From positions 35,357,304-35,421,303 of the forward strand of contig NC_092671.1 in assembly GCF_964355755.1 (NCBI RefSeq): a stretch of 64,000 bases of DNA, read 5' to 3'. Origin of the DNA: Antedon mediterranea (Eukaryota > Echinodermata > Crinoidea > Comatulida > Antedonidae). This document shows positions 10,801 to 24,700 of the stretch, in pieces (position 1 is the stretch's first letter; each line of letters starts with the position of its first letter). Made by a program: the position numbers and the translations under genes. The notes under the pieces are model-generated. The model was not told the DNA's origin, searched no databases, and was given only the letters and a program-made list of their open reading frames with translations.

Positions 10801-13800
10801 ATGCACCCTAGCGCCATCCCTGGATCCACCCTAGCGCTATCCCTGGATGCACCCTAGCGCTACCCTTGGATTCACCCTAGCGCTACCCCTGGATGCACCC
10901 TAGCGCTATCCCTGGATGCACCCTAGCGCCATCCCTGGATCCACCCTAGCGCTATCCCTGGATGCACCCTAGCGCTACCCTTGGATTAACCCTAGCGCTA
11001 TCCCTGGATCCACCCCTGGTATGTGTTTCAGAGCAAACATAATTTCTATGTATCACACTAAAGTTGAATGATGGAAAGACAGAGTTTATTATCGTCGGGT
11101 CTAAATGTAACATCTCCAAAATCAACATCACACATATCAGAATCGGAAACTCTAACATCGCTCCATCATCGGTGGTCCGGAATCTGGGAATCATGCTGGA
11201 TAGTAATCTCACTATGGAAGCACAAATAACAACTGTATCCAAAGCAGCATGCATATCGATTAGGAACCTTGGTCGTATTCGCGGTAATCTTAACAAGAAA
11301 ACAGCTGAATTGATTGTACACTCATTTGTCACTTCTAAAATTGACATTGGTAATGCCTTGTTGTTTGGCATACCAAAATCTCAAATACAACGTTTGCAGC
11401 GCTTGCAAAATATGGCAGCTAGAATTGTAACTTATACAAAATCAAACGCTCACATAACTCCTGTCCTGATGGATTTGCATTGGTTGCCTGTTCAACAACG
11501 TATTAAGTACAAACTTGCGTTGTTTGTATTCAAGATCCTAAATGACAGTGCTCCTGCTTATTTATCTGACCTTGTGGATCGTTACGAATCATCCTGCAGA
11601 GGCCTACGATCATTGTCACAAAACCTTCTTCAAGAGCGTAGAGCGAAAAATCAGTGGGGTCAGAGATCTTTTTACGTTGCGGCCGCAAGTGTATGGAACA
11701 GCTTACCAGCAACAGTTAAATGCTCAACTAGTCTAAACAGTTTCAAGACCAACCTAAAGACGTCGCTATTCGCTGATGTTCTCGCACGTTGTTAATGCAC
11801 AAAGCGCCATGAGCGCCACATGGGTGGAGGATACCGGCGCTATATAAGTTTTCATTTATTATTATATTATTCAATGATACTTTGAAGTTTGAATTGAAAA
11901 GAGTCATTTGCTCCACCTTGTGTAAATAATGGAAGTAACATCTTATGACACAATTATAAATAGTCAGACACTCGGGAAAGTCCAGACACTTGCGTGACAA
12001 AATCATGTGAACTTCAGATGATGATTCTGGCTTTGTTTTATTTATCACAAAACGGAACAATGTGAACTGAAAGATAAAGCTGAACGACTAAGTGCTAAGT
12101 GCACATTGTAATCCCAATTTCACAAGCAAATCTTTAAATTAAAATAATTCAATTTTTGTAAAATGGTTAAATTAATGATTTAAATTTTAAAGATGAAAAC
12201 ATAATTTTTTTGTTGAATATGCCATTTTAATGTCACATAATAGTTATTTACTTTAAAAAAATTTTTTTATCGAAAACAAATTTATTTACCTGAAAAACTG
12301 TAATTTAAAGCAAAACATAGTCAAATTGGCTGCCAGGTTGGTTGAACTTTATTTTGTCATTTATTTTGTCATTTATTAAGAGAAAACATTATTTTTTTTT
12401 ACTGATGGAGACTTTATTAAAACTACAAAATAACCTATTCAAAGCCTGATTTAATTAATCTTCATTTTTCATGATTTTGGAGGATCGGGCATGAAATTAT
12501 CATACCATCTACATTCACATTTGTTCAGCAATATATAGTATAATTACATTGAATGTTACATACAATATTGCAAGCAGGGATCTACAGAGCAAAAGTTCAT
12601 GTAACCCTGAATGTTCATTGGTCATTCCAGATCACATGAACATTTAATAGCCTTAAGAGGGTTTTAAACATTAATCTATTGGCTAAAAGGAGTAACTGTA
12701 AAGCTATGTCTACACTATCAAACTAGTTTGACAAAAAAAGTGTTAAGTGCCAAAATATGGTAGTAATATGCCCAAATATGGTAGTGATATGCCCAAATAT
12801 GGTAGTGATATGACACCAATATGTCCATATATGGGCAAATCACATGTTTTTGTCACATAAAGTTTTATAGTGTAAACTGAGCTTAAGTTGTTTTTAGTTA
12901 TCACAGAGTCATTAATATTAATTGGACAAGCTTAATCAATAGAACTATTCAATTAACTGTCCATTGTTATACGAGTGGACTGTTTGACCATTCGGACATT
13001 ACAGTTTGGCTAACTTACCACTGGGTTTTTAAACTATCACACTGTTTAAAGTAGAAAGTTTCTGTCACTTCCCAAACATGAAATCTTCTATCATTCGGAA
13101 AAAGAAAAGTTCTTAATCTTATACTAGTTGCTACTTAAAGACGACCACAACAAATTGTAAAATCACATTTTCATTCTTTTGTTGGTTGTTAATATACAAG
13201 TTTATTTAATTTAGTCCTTATATGACAAATATGATGGCATTACCTCCATTAGAGATTTTCTACTGTTTCAGTAGGGCAGTGTTTGGACGTTGGATTACTG
13301 ATCGTGATTCGAATCCAACTCTCGCCGCATTGCTTGTATTCTTAGGCAAGATACTTTACTTACTTACTCTCTCCACCCAGGTGTATAAATGGGTACCTAG
13401 TTAGATCAAGACACAACTTTGTGCTGATTACTGGCTGCATTATGGGAGTATGTTTCCTTACATGTTGCAAAAAAAAATTATCGGGGTAATAATATGCAGC
13501 GCATTGAGAGCTTTCTAGTATACGCTATATAAGAATGAACTATTATTTTTAGTAGCCTTAATGGAAGTGGATTTTATAGAATGCAAAGTTGATTTTATGG
13601 ATATTTAAAAAAAAAGAAAGCAAGTTTTCAATTAATGTGGAAACACATAATTCTATAAGGATTTGTACAAAAGACATCATTTCCTTTCAGTGTATTAAGA
13701 CAATATTTAAGATTGTAATGCTCTCAATTAATTCATTACGTCTTCGGACGTCATAAAAATAATTCTTGAAAATTCTTTTTTTTCAAATATAAAGATATTA

Positions 13801-15749
13801 TAATTTTATTAAACTATGAAATACTTCTTGAAAACCAAATTCCAGAATTATTTCTTTTTTTTTCAAATATAAAAATCTTATATTTATATTAAACTATGCT
13901 ACACTATCCAAAATATAATCAAACTTTTTCTTTTAGTTTTATGAATTATGAAGCATACATTACTACTGTATTGAATGGAATGTATAGTTTTGGGGTTTTA
14001 ATTGGACCAACATAGCAGATGGGACTACCTTGGTTCAGGAAAAAAAATGATTGGTAAGCATTTCTTGTAAAATCTCATCTAATCTGGTTAGAGAGGCCTA
14101 CTGTACATCCAGACCAAAAGTCAATACTGGGACTATACCCGGGGACATGCCTGTTTGTGAAATCTGACATAAAGTAGGGGAGTGGGATTAGACCTGAAGT
14201 GGGATTAGACCTGAAGTGGGATTAGATCAGTAGAATAAAAATAGTATTGAAAATAAAGTACAGTACATGTTTAAGTGTTTAAATATTAAAAACCATAAAA
14301 TTCATCATTGTCAATGCCATAGGTAAACTTCAGACTCTTAACTTTAAACCACATGACCAGACGTATTTGACATTTAAAATGTTGGCAATAGTCAACTGAT
14401 TGGCAATTAAAATAATTTGTGACATCAAATGATTAGTGCATTTTCCTATGGATGGTCTGGTCAGATCATACTTTAATACACCCTCCCAATTCTTACTTAA
14501 TTTTGTTTTCTTTTTCTTTCTTTTCTTACGATTAATTATAGCTCTTCATAAAAATTCACTTGAATGCAAAATTATTGGTGCTGATATTCATTCATCCATC
14601 AATCATAAACATAGTGTTAATAAACTATTATTTTAAAAATATTTAATGATTGTTACAGATGCATTTGTGTATGTGCACATCCAAAGAGAAGAACACGCAT
14701 AAGTTGATCTGGGCCTCCATGGTTAAATGTGATTTATTTTTTGTGATTCTGATATTTTTTTTTACTCTTTAATTATTTTTAGGTCTAAAATTGTGAACAA
14801 GTTTTAAATAACTTGTAATTTTTGTATATATTGTTACTGTTTCATGTTTATCAACTTTTTAGGTTTTCATCTCTGTCAGTTGATTTAAAATAAAATAGAA
14901 TAACAATAAAAGTGAGTTGTATTCTTTTGCTGGACAAATTTGGTGAATGCATGGGTAATTCAAAATGTCAAAAGGGCAGGATATTAAACAAGTCTTGTGG
15001 CCATAACTGGAACCGCCCAATATTGTCCAATAGAAACTTGATGCAGTGATCAGGGATTACCATTACAAAAGATTAAGCAATCTTCATTTTATAAGAGGTC
15101 CTCAAACGTATTGTCCAAGCCTTCCACCAAAAACAATGGGATTTTAGGTAAGGTCAACTCAAACCCTTTTCTCACAACATGCTTAACAGAGTGCCTATAA
15201 CTAATTATAGGGATACGAGAAACAAGTCAAATTTGAGTACAAGAATTAGCTTTTAGCTAAATTTAAGTAGGAAAGATCATAGACTCTTGTATTTAGCTGT
15301 TTTCTTCAAAGAAGATAAAGTTGTATTGGCTGTACATAGGATTAAAATGATACAGACTATACTAAACATCATGTAAACATGATAATCTGTATTTAAATTT
15401 AATTTAAAATAAAGGATTAAAAAGAAGCCCCTAAAACCAAAATAAATAAAGATTCTTCCAACAAAACAGTACATAATACATAACAGTGTCTTAACATGTT
15501 ACAAATGGAATAATCCTGTCATTAACCAAGGGGTTCGAATAAACCTCCTTTTTATGAAGCGCCTTTTTCAAACTAGACGCAGCAGATATTTTTCATTTTG
15601 TCTTGAGGCACATGTGGCCAAGGATTACCAATAGTAAATTAATCACTGTCCTATCAGATAGGTAATCACCCTGATACAGTAACCCCCTACTCGTCTTGAA
15701 TGATGAACTGTGTTCTTTAAAGTGCACACAGGTTATAACTGTGTACACT

Positions 15750-15783
<34 letters not shown>

Positions 15784-18700
15784 TTGTTCCACCACCAGAA
15801 CTAGGAGCGAGTCAGCCTCGAACCCTTGCCGTTATAGTTGGCTCTTTAGGTACGGTAAATGGCTCCTGGACCATTTTGGAAAGCAGTACTGCGTTACTGA
15901 AAATGCAATCCAGTCAAAAGTAAGAATAAATAAATAAATAACGGCTCGGCCATTTGACTCACTCAGATTACTGTAGAATACTGTATACTGTATTGTATAG
16001 TGGCCTAACTAGTATAGATATGAGGATTTTTGTCAATACAGAAAAGTATCCTTTTTGTAGGGAAAAAAACTTGAACAATAAGATCCTACACAAAAATGTT
16101 GATATCATAGTATATTTTTGACATCTTTATTTCAACGTGACAATTAAATAGTGTGTCACAAACAAATTTACTCTTTCCAAAAAAATGTAGACTAGATCTG
16201 ACAGACCCAGACATCTAAGAGCTAGACAAGTGATTACCAAGAAGTTGGCCAACACAAGTTGACGGCATGGATCAAATACAAATAGAACACAAGCAGAATC
16301 TAAATATAGACATGATGTAAACAATATAAACAAAGACACATGTTGAAGATAAAATTAGCCTGTTCACAATTTTAATCTCCAGAGAGATTTAATCATGTCT
16401 ATACATGCAGTACAAAATTTACACTGAAAATTGAAAAATAGCAATGTAGTTGAGGGCGCATTTCATCTGTACTGTATTTTGCTGCCAAATTTTAAATCCA
16501 AAAAAAGGATTGGTCCATTAGACATCTGGGGTAATAAGCACAAAATAAATCAGTATGTAGTGTAATAGGAAGTACAGTATGTAAATAATAATAATAATAA
16601 TAATAATGCCTGAGTGTCCTTGAATAAATCATGGAATTTCATGAGCTATCCCAATGAATGAATGAATACTATTATATATGAGACGAGATTCCCGACGGAA
16701 TAACACTATTTAAGTAAATATTATGAGTAACCTTCTGTACAGAAGAGGAAGATGTATTATTATTCTTGGCCTAACAACCTTGTATGACAGAAGAATTCGA
16801 GGTGACCTGATTGAAGCATATAAAATTGTTAAAGGTTTCGAGGGTGTAGCCAAGGATGACTTTTTCCAAATGAGAAGTAACATTAGCAGAATTACTCGAG
16901 GGCATCACCTGAGATTTTTCAAGCCTACTTTCCATAAAGGATTGAACTGTAGAAGACATACCTTCTCGCAACGAGTAATAAACCATTGGAACAGTTTACC
17001 AGCCGACGTTGTCATTTCTGAGACCGCTAATACCTTCAAGAATCGCATCGACACAATGTAGTTGATATGGGGTTTAAAAAGGCACATCGCCTAAACTTTC
17101 CCATTATAACTAAACTAAACTAAACTAAACTATGAAAATTGTGCTTTGTTCTTTAATTCAACATTTTTGTTTAGATTTTAACCTTTTGGCTTATTTTATT
17201 TGTACCTTCATTAGGTCCAGCCAGCGATTTTTTTTTCGTACATAAGTTGGGGACCCCTTATTGGACAGATAGCCGAACTACTTTCTAAATATAACTAAAC
17301 CTAACCATCTAAATAATCTCTCTCACTCCAAAGTAAAAAGAAGTTGCTCATGGGATTTGAACCTCATACATCGACATTCCATAGTCAACTTGACCAAACA
17401 GACGGCTCAATTCTTACCTCATGGATATGACTAATTAATTTTTTTTTTTGACGTTTCATGAGGGGTCCCCAACTTATGTATGAAAAGAAATATCGCGTTC
17501 AGCCACTGATACCCAAAACATTGTAATTTTTTAGCAAAATGGCCATAGTTTGTTAAGGCTGACATGGCTATTTGTTAAAAATGTATAAAAATCTCTTTAG
17601 ACAGAAGGTGACAAGACACTAATTGAATATGACGTATTGAAAGTATATATCATATTTTCCGCTTTGCATGCTAAAAAACGGAAACACTCGAGAAAAGGTT
17701 AAACGACTGACCTCATTATCATAAACTTTTTCTCCGGACAAAATTATTTTTGAAATTTCCGGGAGTAAAAATAGTCTGGTAATTGATAGAAAGTGAAATT
17801 AAAGGAACTAAAATAAAGTTATATAATGATGGAAGTGTTTTTGTTATGTGACTTTATTCTAATTTGTAAAGAGGTCAAAATCATCTTTAAATTTTAAGCT
17901 GTTTTGGAAAGATGATTAATAAAAAGTAAATTAGTCAGGTCACCAGTAATTAATACTATCACTATTAATTAATAAACAAAGTTTAATAATAAATTAAATT
18001 TTGGCAAGAAAAAATTTTATTTTAAAATTTTGTTTAGCAATAATGCTAATCAAACTGATTTTGTTTAGCAATAAGGTTGTTTTTGTATAGCTTTTTGCTA
18101 TGCTACACTGGTGAAATTATTCCCTGTTTTTGTACAAATGTTTTTTGCTCTTAAATACAGTACATTTTATATTTTTAGGCAAGTTAAAGTTTACATTATA
18201 TTTTATAACCTTATCAATTTTTTTATATTTTTTTTTTTATTTTATTTTTAAAACCAGAAACAGCAGCAGAAACAAATCCGCCACTTACAGCTTGGTTTAA
18301 CAGATACAATACAATTACAACAACTCAGAAACACTTAAATTACGACGAAACAGATAAAGGTTGGAATTAAAAATGTCAATATGGGGATGGGCCTGCACTA
18401 AACTATTATAATATAAACTTAATCTGCTGATGTAACCATTTTTGAGAACATTGACTCTACAAAAGGGAACACAAAGGATATTGTTGTTTCTTAAATTACG
18501 GGCGGGAACACGAATACCGAAATTTGTCCTTTAATTAGACTTTGAGGGAAAATAATTAATTATTCATAGTGAGAAATAACAAAATTACCTTGGGTCCAAC
18601 TTTATTAGTACAATACATTTCTAGCTTTAATTTAACACAAAATTGATTTTCAGTATAATGATAGCAAAGGATTAGTATACAAGGACATGTAGATGAAGAT

Positions 18701-21700
18701 GGGCTAAAGACACAAATCAATATTCAAGGTTGACAATAATATTAATAGTAAATGCTATCTTATCATGTTTAATGTTTGCATGAAGCTCTGTCTACACTAT
18801 CAAACTTTATTTGAAAAAAAAAAATGTGATGTGCCCATATATGGAAATGATGATGTCATATCACTACCATATTTGGCACATCACACTTTTTTGTCAAACG
18901 ATTTTGATAGTGTAGACAGAAACTTTGAAAACAACAAGTATACACTGACATATATCTGCCACTGTCTCTTGAAATCGGTATCAGTGTTACAGTGCAATGT
19001 TCTCGACAATGTTCTAATATGAAAAATACAATCAATCAGTCTTTTGGAATAAAGCAGTATTTTTTTGTAGTATTGTCAATGCAACATTAACAAATAATAT
19101 ATACAGTGATATAGCATCAATGGTAGTTAGCCTTTTGGAATAAAGCAGTATTTTTTTGTAGTATTGTTTATGAAACATATTTGACAATGTGCTAATTAAG
19201 GATGAAACATAATTATTATCAATGGCTGTTATTTTTACCATATTATTTTCTATTCTACATAGGTTCAGTTATAATATCAGTAGGCCTACCAAAATGTTGA
19301 GAAACTCAACAGTTCTTTCAGAACTAAATATATGTGGTATACCACAAATTTTACATTAACATATCAAGCAAAACAGCAAACTTTTAAAACTAGAAATCAT
19401 TGTAAAATGCTCTACTAACAAGACGGACTAAAAAGTAAAGATTACTTTAAACCTTTCCCAGATATAAAGCTCTGTTCACACTTATCAAACTTTATATGAA
19501 AAAAAAAAATGATGTGCCTATGGATGTGATGTTATATCACTAGCGTATTTGGGTATATCACTACCATAATTGGGCACATTACAATTTTTTTTTCAAACTA
19601 GTTTGATAGTGTAGACAGATCTTAAGGCGAGTAGAGTAAAGCAGATTAACACAGTTAATGATGGACGTTACATTGGGTCAGTTAAATCAATACTTAAACA
19701 TTACAAGTAAAACCAAGTAATCCTACTGTTTTTCGGATTGTTGGATCAAAATATTATTAGAGAACTGTCCATTGAACAAGCAGATTACAACGGATAATGA
19801 TAAATGCTAGATAGTTAAACCTAATCAATATGTTACAGTTAGAGTTAGGTTGAGCGGGATATAGCATTGTAAAGTAGAGGTACAACAACAACAATAGGAT
19901 TACCTCTCAAGAATTAGTAGGTTGAAGTTAATGAGAAGTAATCCATGTTTTGTACAGTGTCTTAAGTGGTCGCCATAATATGGTATTACCTTGGTTGTGA
20001 ATTAAAGCTTTGTCCTTTTCCCTCCAAAACAAACGGAAGAGTAAGATAAAAAGTTGTTCTAGTTCTAGATGTTTTGTGGTTGTCTGGGTTTCATTTCTTA
20101 GTTTTACAATGTTACAAATAATTTAACTGTATTGTATCATGCTTGAAGTGAAACAAAATAAATATCAATATAAATTCTTCTTAAATTAAATAAGAGTAAT
20201 TCTACATTTTTTTCCAAATTATCTGGATCATGATTTCATGTATTGAGTAATGCTTGTTATCAGAACAAAATGTCTGTGGCATAATTTGACACAAGACCCC
20301 TCACTGATCATCATACATTGATATATTTTGTTAATGTTTTTATAAAAATTGTTTGTTACTTATAGTAAAATATAAATACAGATTTTGATAGATGATCTGT
20401 TGGTAAATCTAAATCTATAAAAATCAAACAAAATATAAAAAAAGAGCGAGCAATGTGCTGTTGGAATGATAATGTTATTAATGTTATTATTAATCACCTA
20501 AGGGTGGTTCCATAGACATTCTCATTTACATTTTATCATCTTTAAGTGGTATGTTCACAATTTCTAAAGGAACACAGATGGGTGTTGTTCTTTTTATCAA
20601 GTATATTTTTTAGTATTTTAGTATCTTTTAAACTATGGTATTTAATTTCTTCACACCTCTTTTAAAAATAACCTTGTTTCTTTTCAATTCATTTTGTTCA
20701 CACCTTATTGTCTTTCCTTTTGTCATATTCTAGGATGCATAATTTTACTAGAATATTGGTACTTTTAGTAAATTAGAACTATATATTAGTTTTATGCATA
20801 CTTTTTAACATTGGCCATAATATGATTTTTAAATGTATCCATTATATATTTTTTGTATTCTATTTGAAATGTAAAATATTGAAATACTGTAGATATAAAA
20901 AGATCCTAAGATATTAAATTTAAACTGAAATGTGTGCTTTAATTTATTATTTAATAATAATAATAATAATAATAATAATAGTAATAATGCTAGCATAGTA
21001 TTAAAAAGCTAATAAAATTGAATATATATAAATAAAAAAAAAAAAATGAAATTTTATTTTAAAGGTAATATGAATATGTAAAAAATGAAACTAATTTGGT
21101 AAGTTGCATTTTGTGGAAATATTTTTGTTCAATATATTTCATAAGATGAATGAAATTATTTCATAAAATGAATGAAATGCATGAAATATAATAATAAAAT
21201 ATAATATAATATAATATAATATAATAAAAAAAAATAAAAGTAATGATTTATCACAGTAGTACATACAATTTCTAACAGTGTCCTTAATTTTAAGAAATAA
21301 CATGTAAAAATATTAAAATAAAATCCATTTAAAGCCCCCTTCCCTACGTTTTTTAGATCTAATTTAAGATCACAAACTATATTTAATGTAAAAATAATAC
21401 TGTATGGTCCTATTGCGATACCTTTTTTCGTCTTTAAACGGTTAAAAATGTGAAAAATAAGTCGATTCTAATAATTATAGCGGCCCGCTATAATTCCCAA
21501 AATGCATTGTGCGCGGATTGATATTTTTGTTTTTCACCTGTAATTCACCCACTTTTCGCTCGATCGTGAGGCCAAAACAAATGGAAGACTCCTAACTTTT
21601 CAGCGAAAATACCGGGTTTTCCCCAATTTGTATCAACGGAGTCTGGCAAAAATAGAAAGACAATTAATGCAGCAACTACTGTATACAACGTCAGGCTAGG

Positions 21701-24700
21701 TATATAGCTAGCGTATGATGTTCGTACGTTACCGATGTTTACCAGCTAGGCCTACAAAACTAAGCCTAGCTAGGCTAGGCCTAAGACCGTCCACGAGAGG
21801 TCGATCGCCGCGAGCTACTTAGGTAGTGCATTGTTTCTCACTTTTTATCATAATTTACCATAAAACGTACATTTAAGACAAGGAATGACATGGTTTAATG
21901 TTTTTAAAGTGATATATATGTATTATTTTCCAAAAAACGTCCAAAATTGCAGGGAAGGGGTCTTTAAGTATTATATAAAGTACCTTGAGTGAATTTAAAC
22001 ATATCATATTACATATAATATTGCATTATTTAATATAATTTTATCATAAATGCCTATTATGCCAACATGAAAATAAAATATATTATATATATATTCTTTA
22101 AAAATCCATCAATTCAAATATATTGACCAAAAATAAGATGGAGCCATATTTAAAATGATTTAAAAGCATGGGAGGACCTAAGGTAAATATTACTTAGAGA
22201 AGTTGTGAATGGGTAAAAAGTTCACAAAAGGCATTCCATTGTACAGTGTAAAGAAAAGCCCCATGTCGGTTCACACTCAATTGTTTTCACAAATCCATTG
22301 TCATCAATTGTCAGCAGGGGAAACGAAAAGCTACCACCAGTAAAGACACAAGCCAATTTACAATAAGGTCCTTTTGTGTCACCTAGCCTTGTATCATTAA
22401 ACACACCCCTAAATTATTCATAGGGGTGTAAATATAAAGGCTGTGGGACACTTGTAGAGTCATTCAGTTCCTGTCCTGGTGGCAAGAAGGTTCTAACTCC
22501 ACAGTTGAGTTTTTTTGGTAGGAATTCTGAGAGGTGAATATCAGAGCTGAAGTTTTAACAGTGCATAGAGTAAGTACTTAGTGTTGTCTCAATTTACTTA
22601 GACTGTGTTTTTATGCTTGTACATCTTGTCAGATGTACTGTACCTTAAGTATGTATGTTGTATGTAATCTATATTGTAGTTGTTTGTACCACTCTCCAGT
22701 ATTTCTTAAGGACACTAACTAATGTATACATTGATGAATGTTTGATTACAAAACTTTAGAACATTAATTGCATGTTGTTTTAGGGTCTTTCACAGACCAT
22801 ATTTAAAGGGTTCAGTACCTCTATATAAAATTAATAGTAATTCTAAAATAGGACATCTTAATACACACTAAGCATTAAATATACTAAATTAATTCAGATT
22901 CGGCTAGACTTGATTAAAGGTACAACTATCTAATTTTTCTTAAAAATTACTAAGTAGTTATACATTGATTGAAGTTTAAATACAAAACTTTAGAACAGTA
23001 TATTGTCTGTTGTCTTTAGGGTCTTCCTCACACCATCTTTAAAAGGTACGGTACCTCCATATAAAATTGTTTTCTTAAAGTAGGATAGTTATATATTTCA
23101 TTTTATTACATGCTAAGCATTGAATATATTAAATTAATTCAGATTCGGCTAGACTTGATTAAAAGTACAAATTAAATTTGTCTACCATTTCATTACATAT
23201 AGCGAAAACACACTTAGACAAATTCAAACACATAAAACATCTATTTTAATTCTCAAATCATTTCTGTGTTGTCAAACATTAGGGAATAGATGATATTGAT
23301 AAAACCATTCTACATAATTAATATTAATTCTCTGCTTGGCTTATATTACTCTATCTAAAAGGTAAATTTAGCACGGCTGAACTTGATCCAGCCAGACAGA
23401 GCAGGAAAGAACTCTCAAAAGTCCACTAGACGAAAAAAAAAACAAAACTCGCAATTTAGAAATAGCCCAAGATTTCATCCTAACAAGTCATTTCCGAGTA
23501 CATTTTTATTTAAGTCTAGGTGACACGTTACTTTTTTTTTAACCAGACTAAAAAAATTGCAATATAAGTCTAGCTTTTTTCTTTAAAAAAATAATAATCT
23601 TACTCATATTTTGATTCAAGTTTGAGTCATTCTTTTGCAAAGTTTTTGGTAGTTATGAAAAAGTGATATGAATTGTAATGATTGGTTAGACATCTGGAAC
23701 GCAAAGGTAGTCTCAGTTGATTTAAATTGACTAAGGAACATCCTCTTTGCCCAACCCATCCACTATTATAGGAATCATCTAATTATAACACATCTCAGAC
23801 TTAACAATTATTTTATCACCTGATGACTGACAGTGACATGTACTTAATAGTTGGTTAAAACATTTATTAAATTCGTTAGGAAGTCTCAGTTCGCAAACAC
23901 CGTTTCAAAGAATTGCCAACCTGCTCCTATTCTCTAGAGGTCTCAACTTCCCGAATCATCACTGGTCATTTTGCGTATGTAGCATGTAATCCCGGGGGAA
24001 CAACACTTAATAATGTATGAATAAAAAAAACAAAAAGGACAAGATTGTCTAAGATAGTAGAGTGAATCACTGCACAGTAAGGACAGACAGATTTTAACCG
24101 CATTTAATTTGTCTTTTTTCCCTTTGACTCGCCCTCTAAACCCCGGGAGGAAACTTTGGATATTGCGCTTAATATCTGTTTTCTTATAGTTAAAGTGTTG
24201 AATTAAGCACTTGTGGCTATAAGAGCGGGTGACTTTAGACCACGGGACAAGACAATATAAATAGGCTACTACCGGGTGTCAAATGACAGAGGGGACGAAC
24301 TTTGATAGCAAAGACACGACTGAGCGTATACTGCTTGTAATATCTGGAGGATTAGAGACAATATGAATTTTCTACTAAGTATATTTGGGTAAGTTAGTTG
24401 TATACACTGGCTGGCTTTGTGTTGGGTCTGTGTACGTATGTGGGATACTTGGTATATGGTGTGTACACTTTAGTTTTTAGTACTGTTTGTTCTATTGTAT
24501 TGCATTAGAGGCACACAAGCAATGGTGGATGTGGCTAAGATATAGGCTATACAGTAGGTAAGTTGTACACTTTTGTAGCTTCCTAAGGTGTATGAGCTAC
24601 AAATATTAAGATATAAGTACTTAATTAATTATTTATTGTACCTTTAACCTATGCCCTTATAACACATTATGTGTATATATGATGTATCATGTATTATGTG

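Noticed and set aside
10952-11371. 139-codon minus-strand frame
   Set aside because: It is the antisense of the LINE reverse-transcriptase frame plus the end of the minisatellite.
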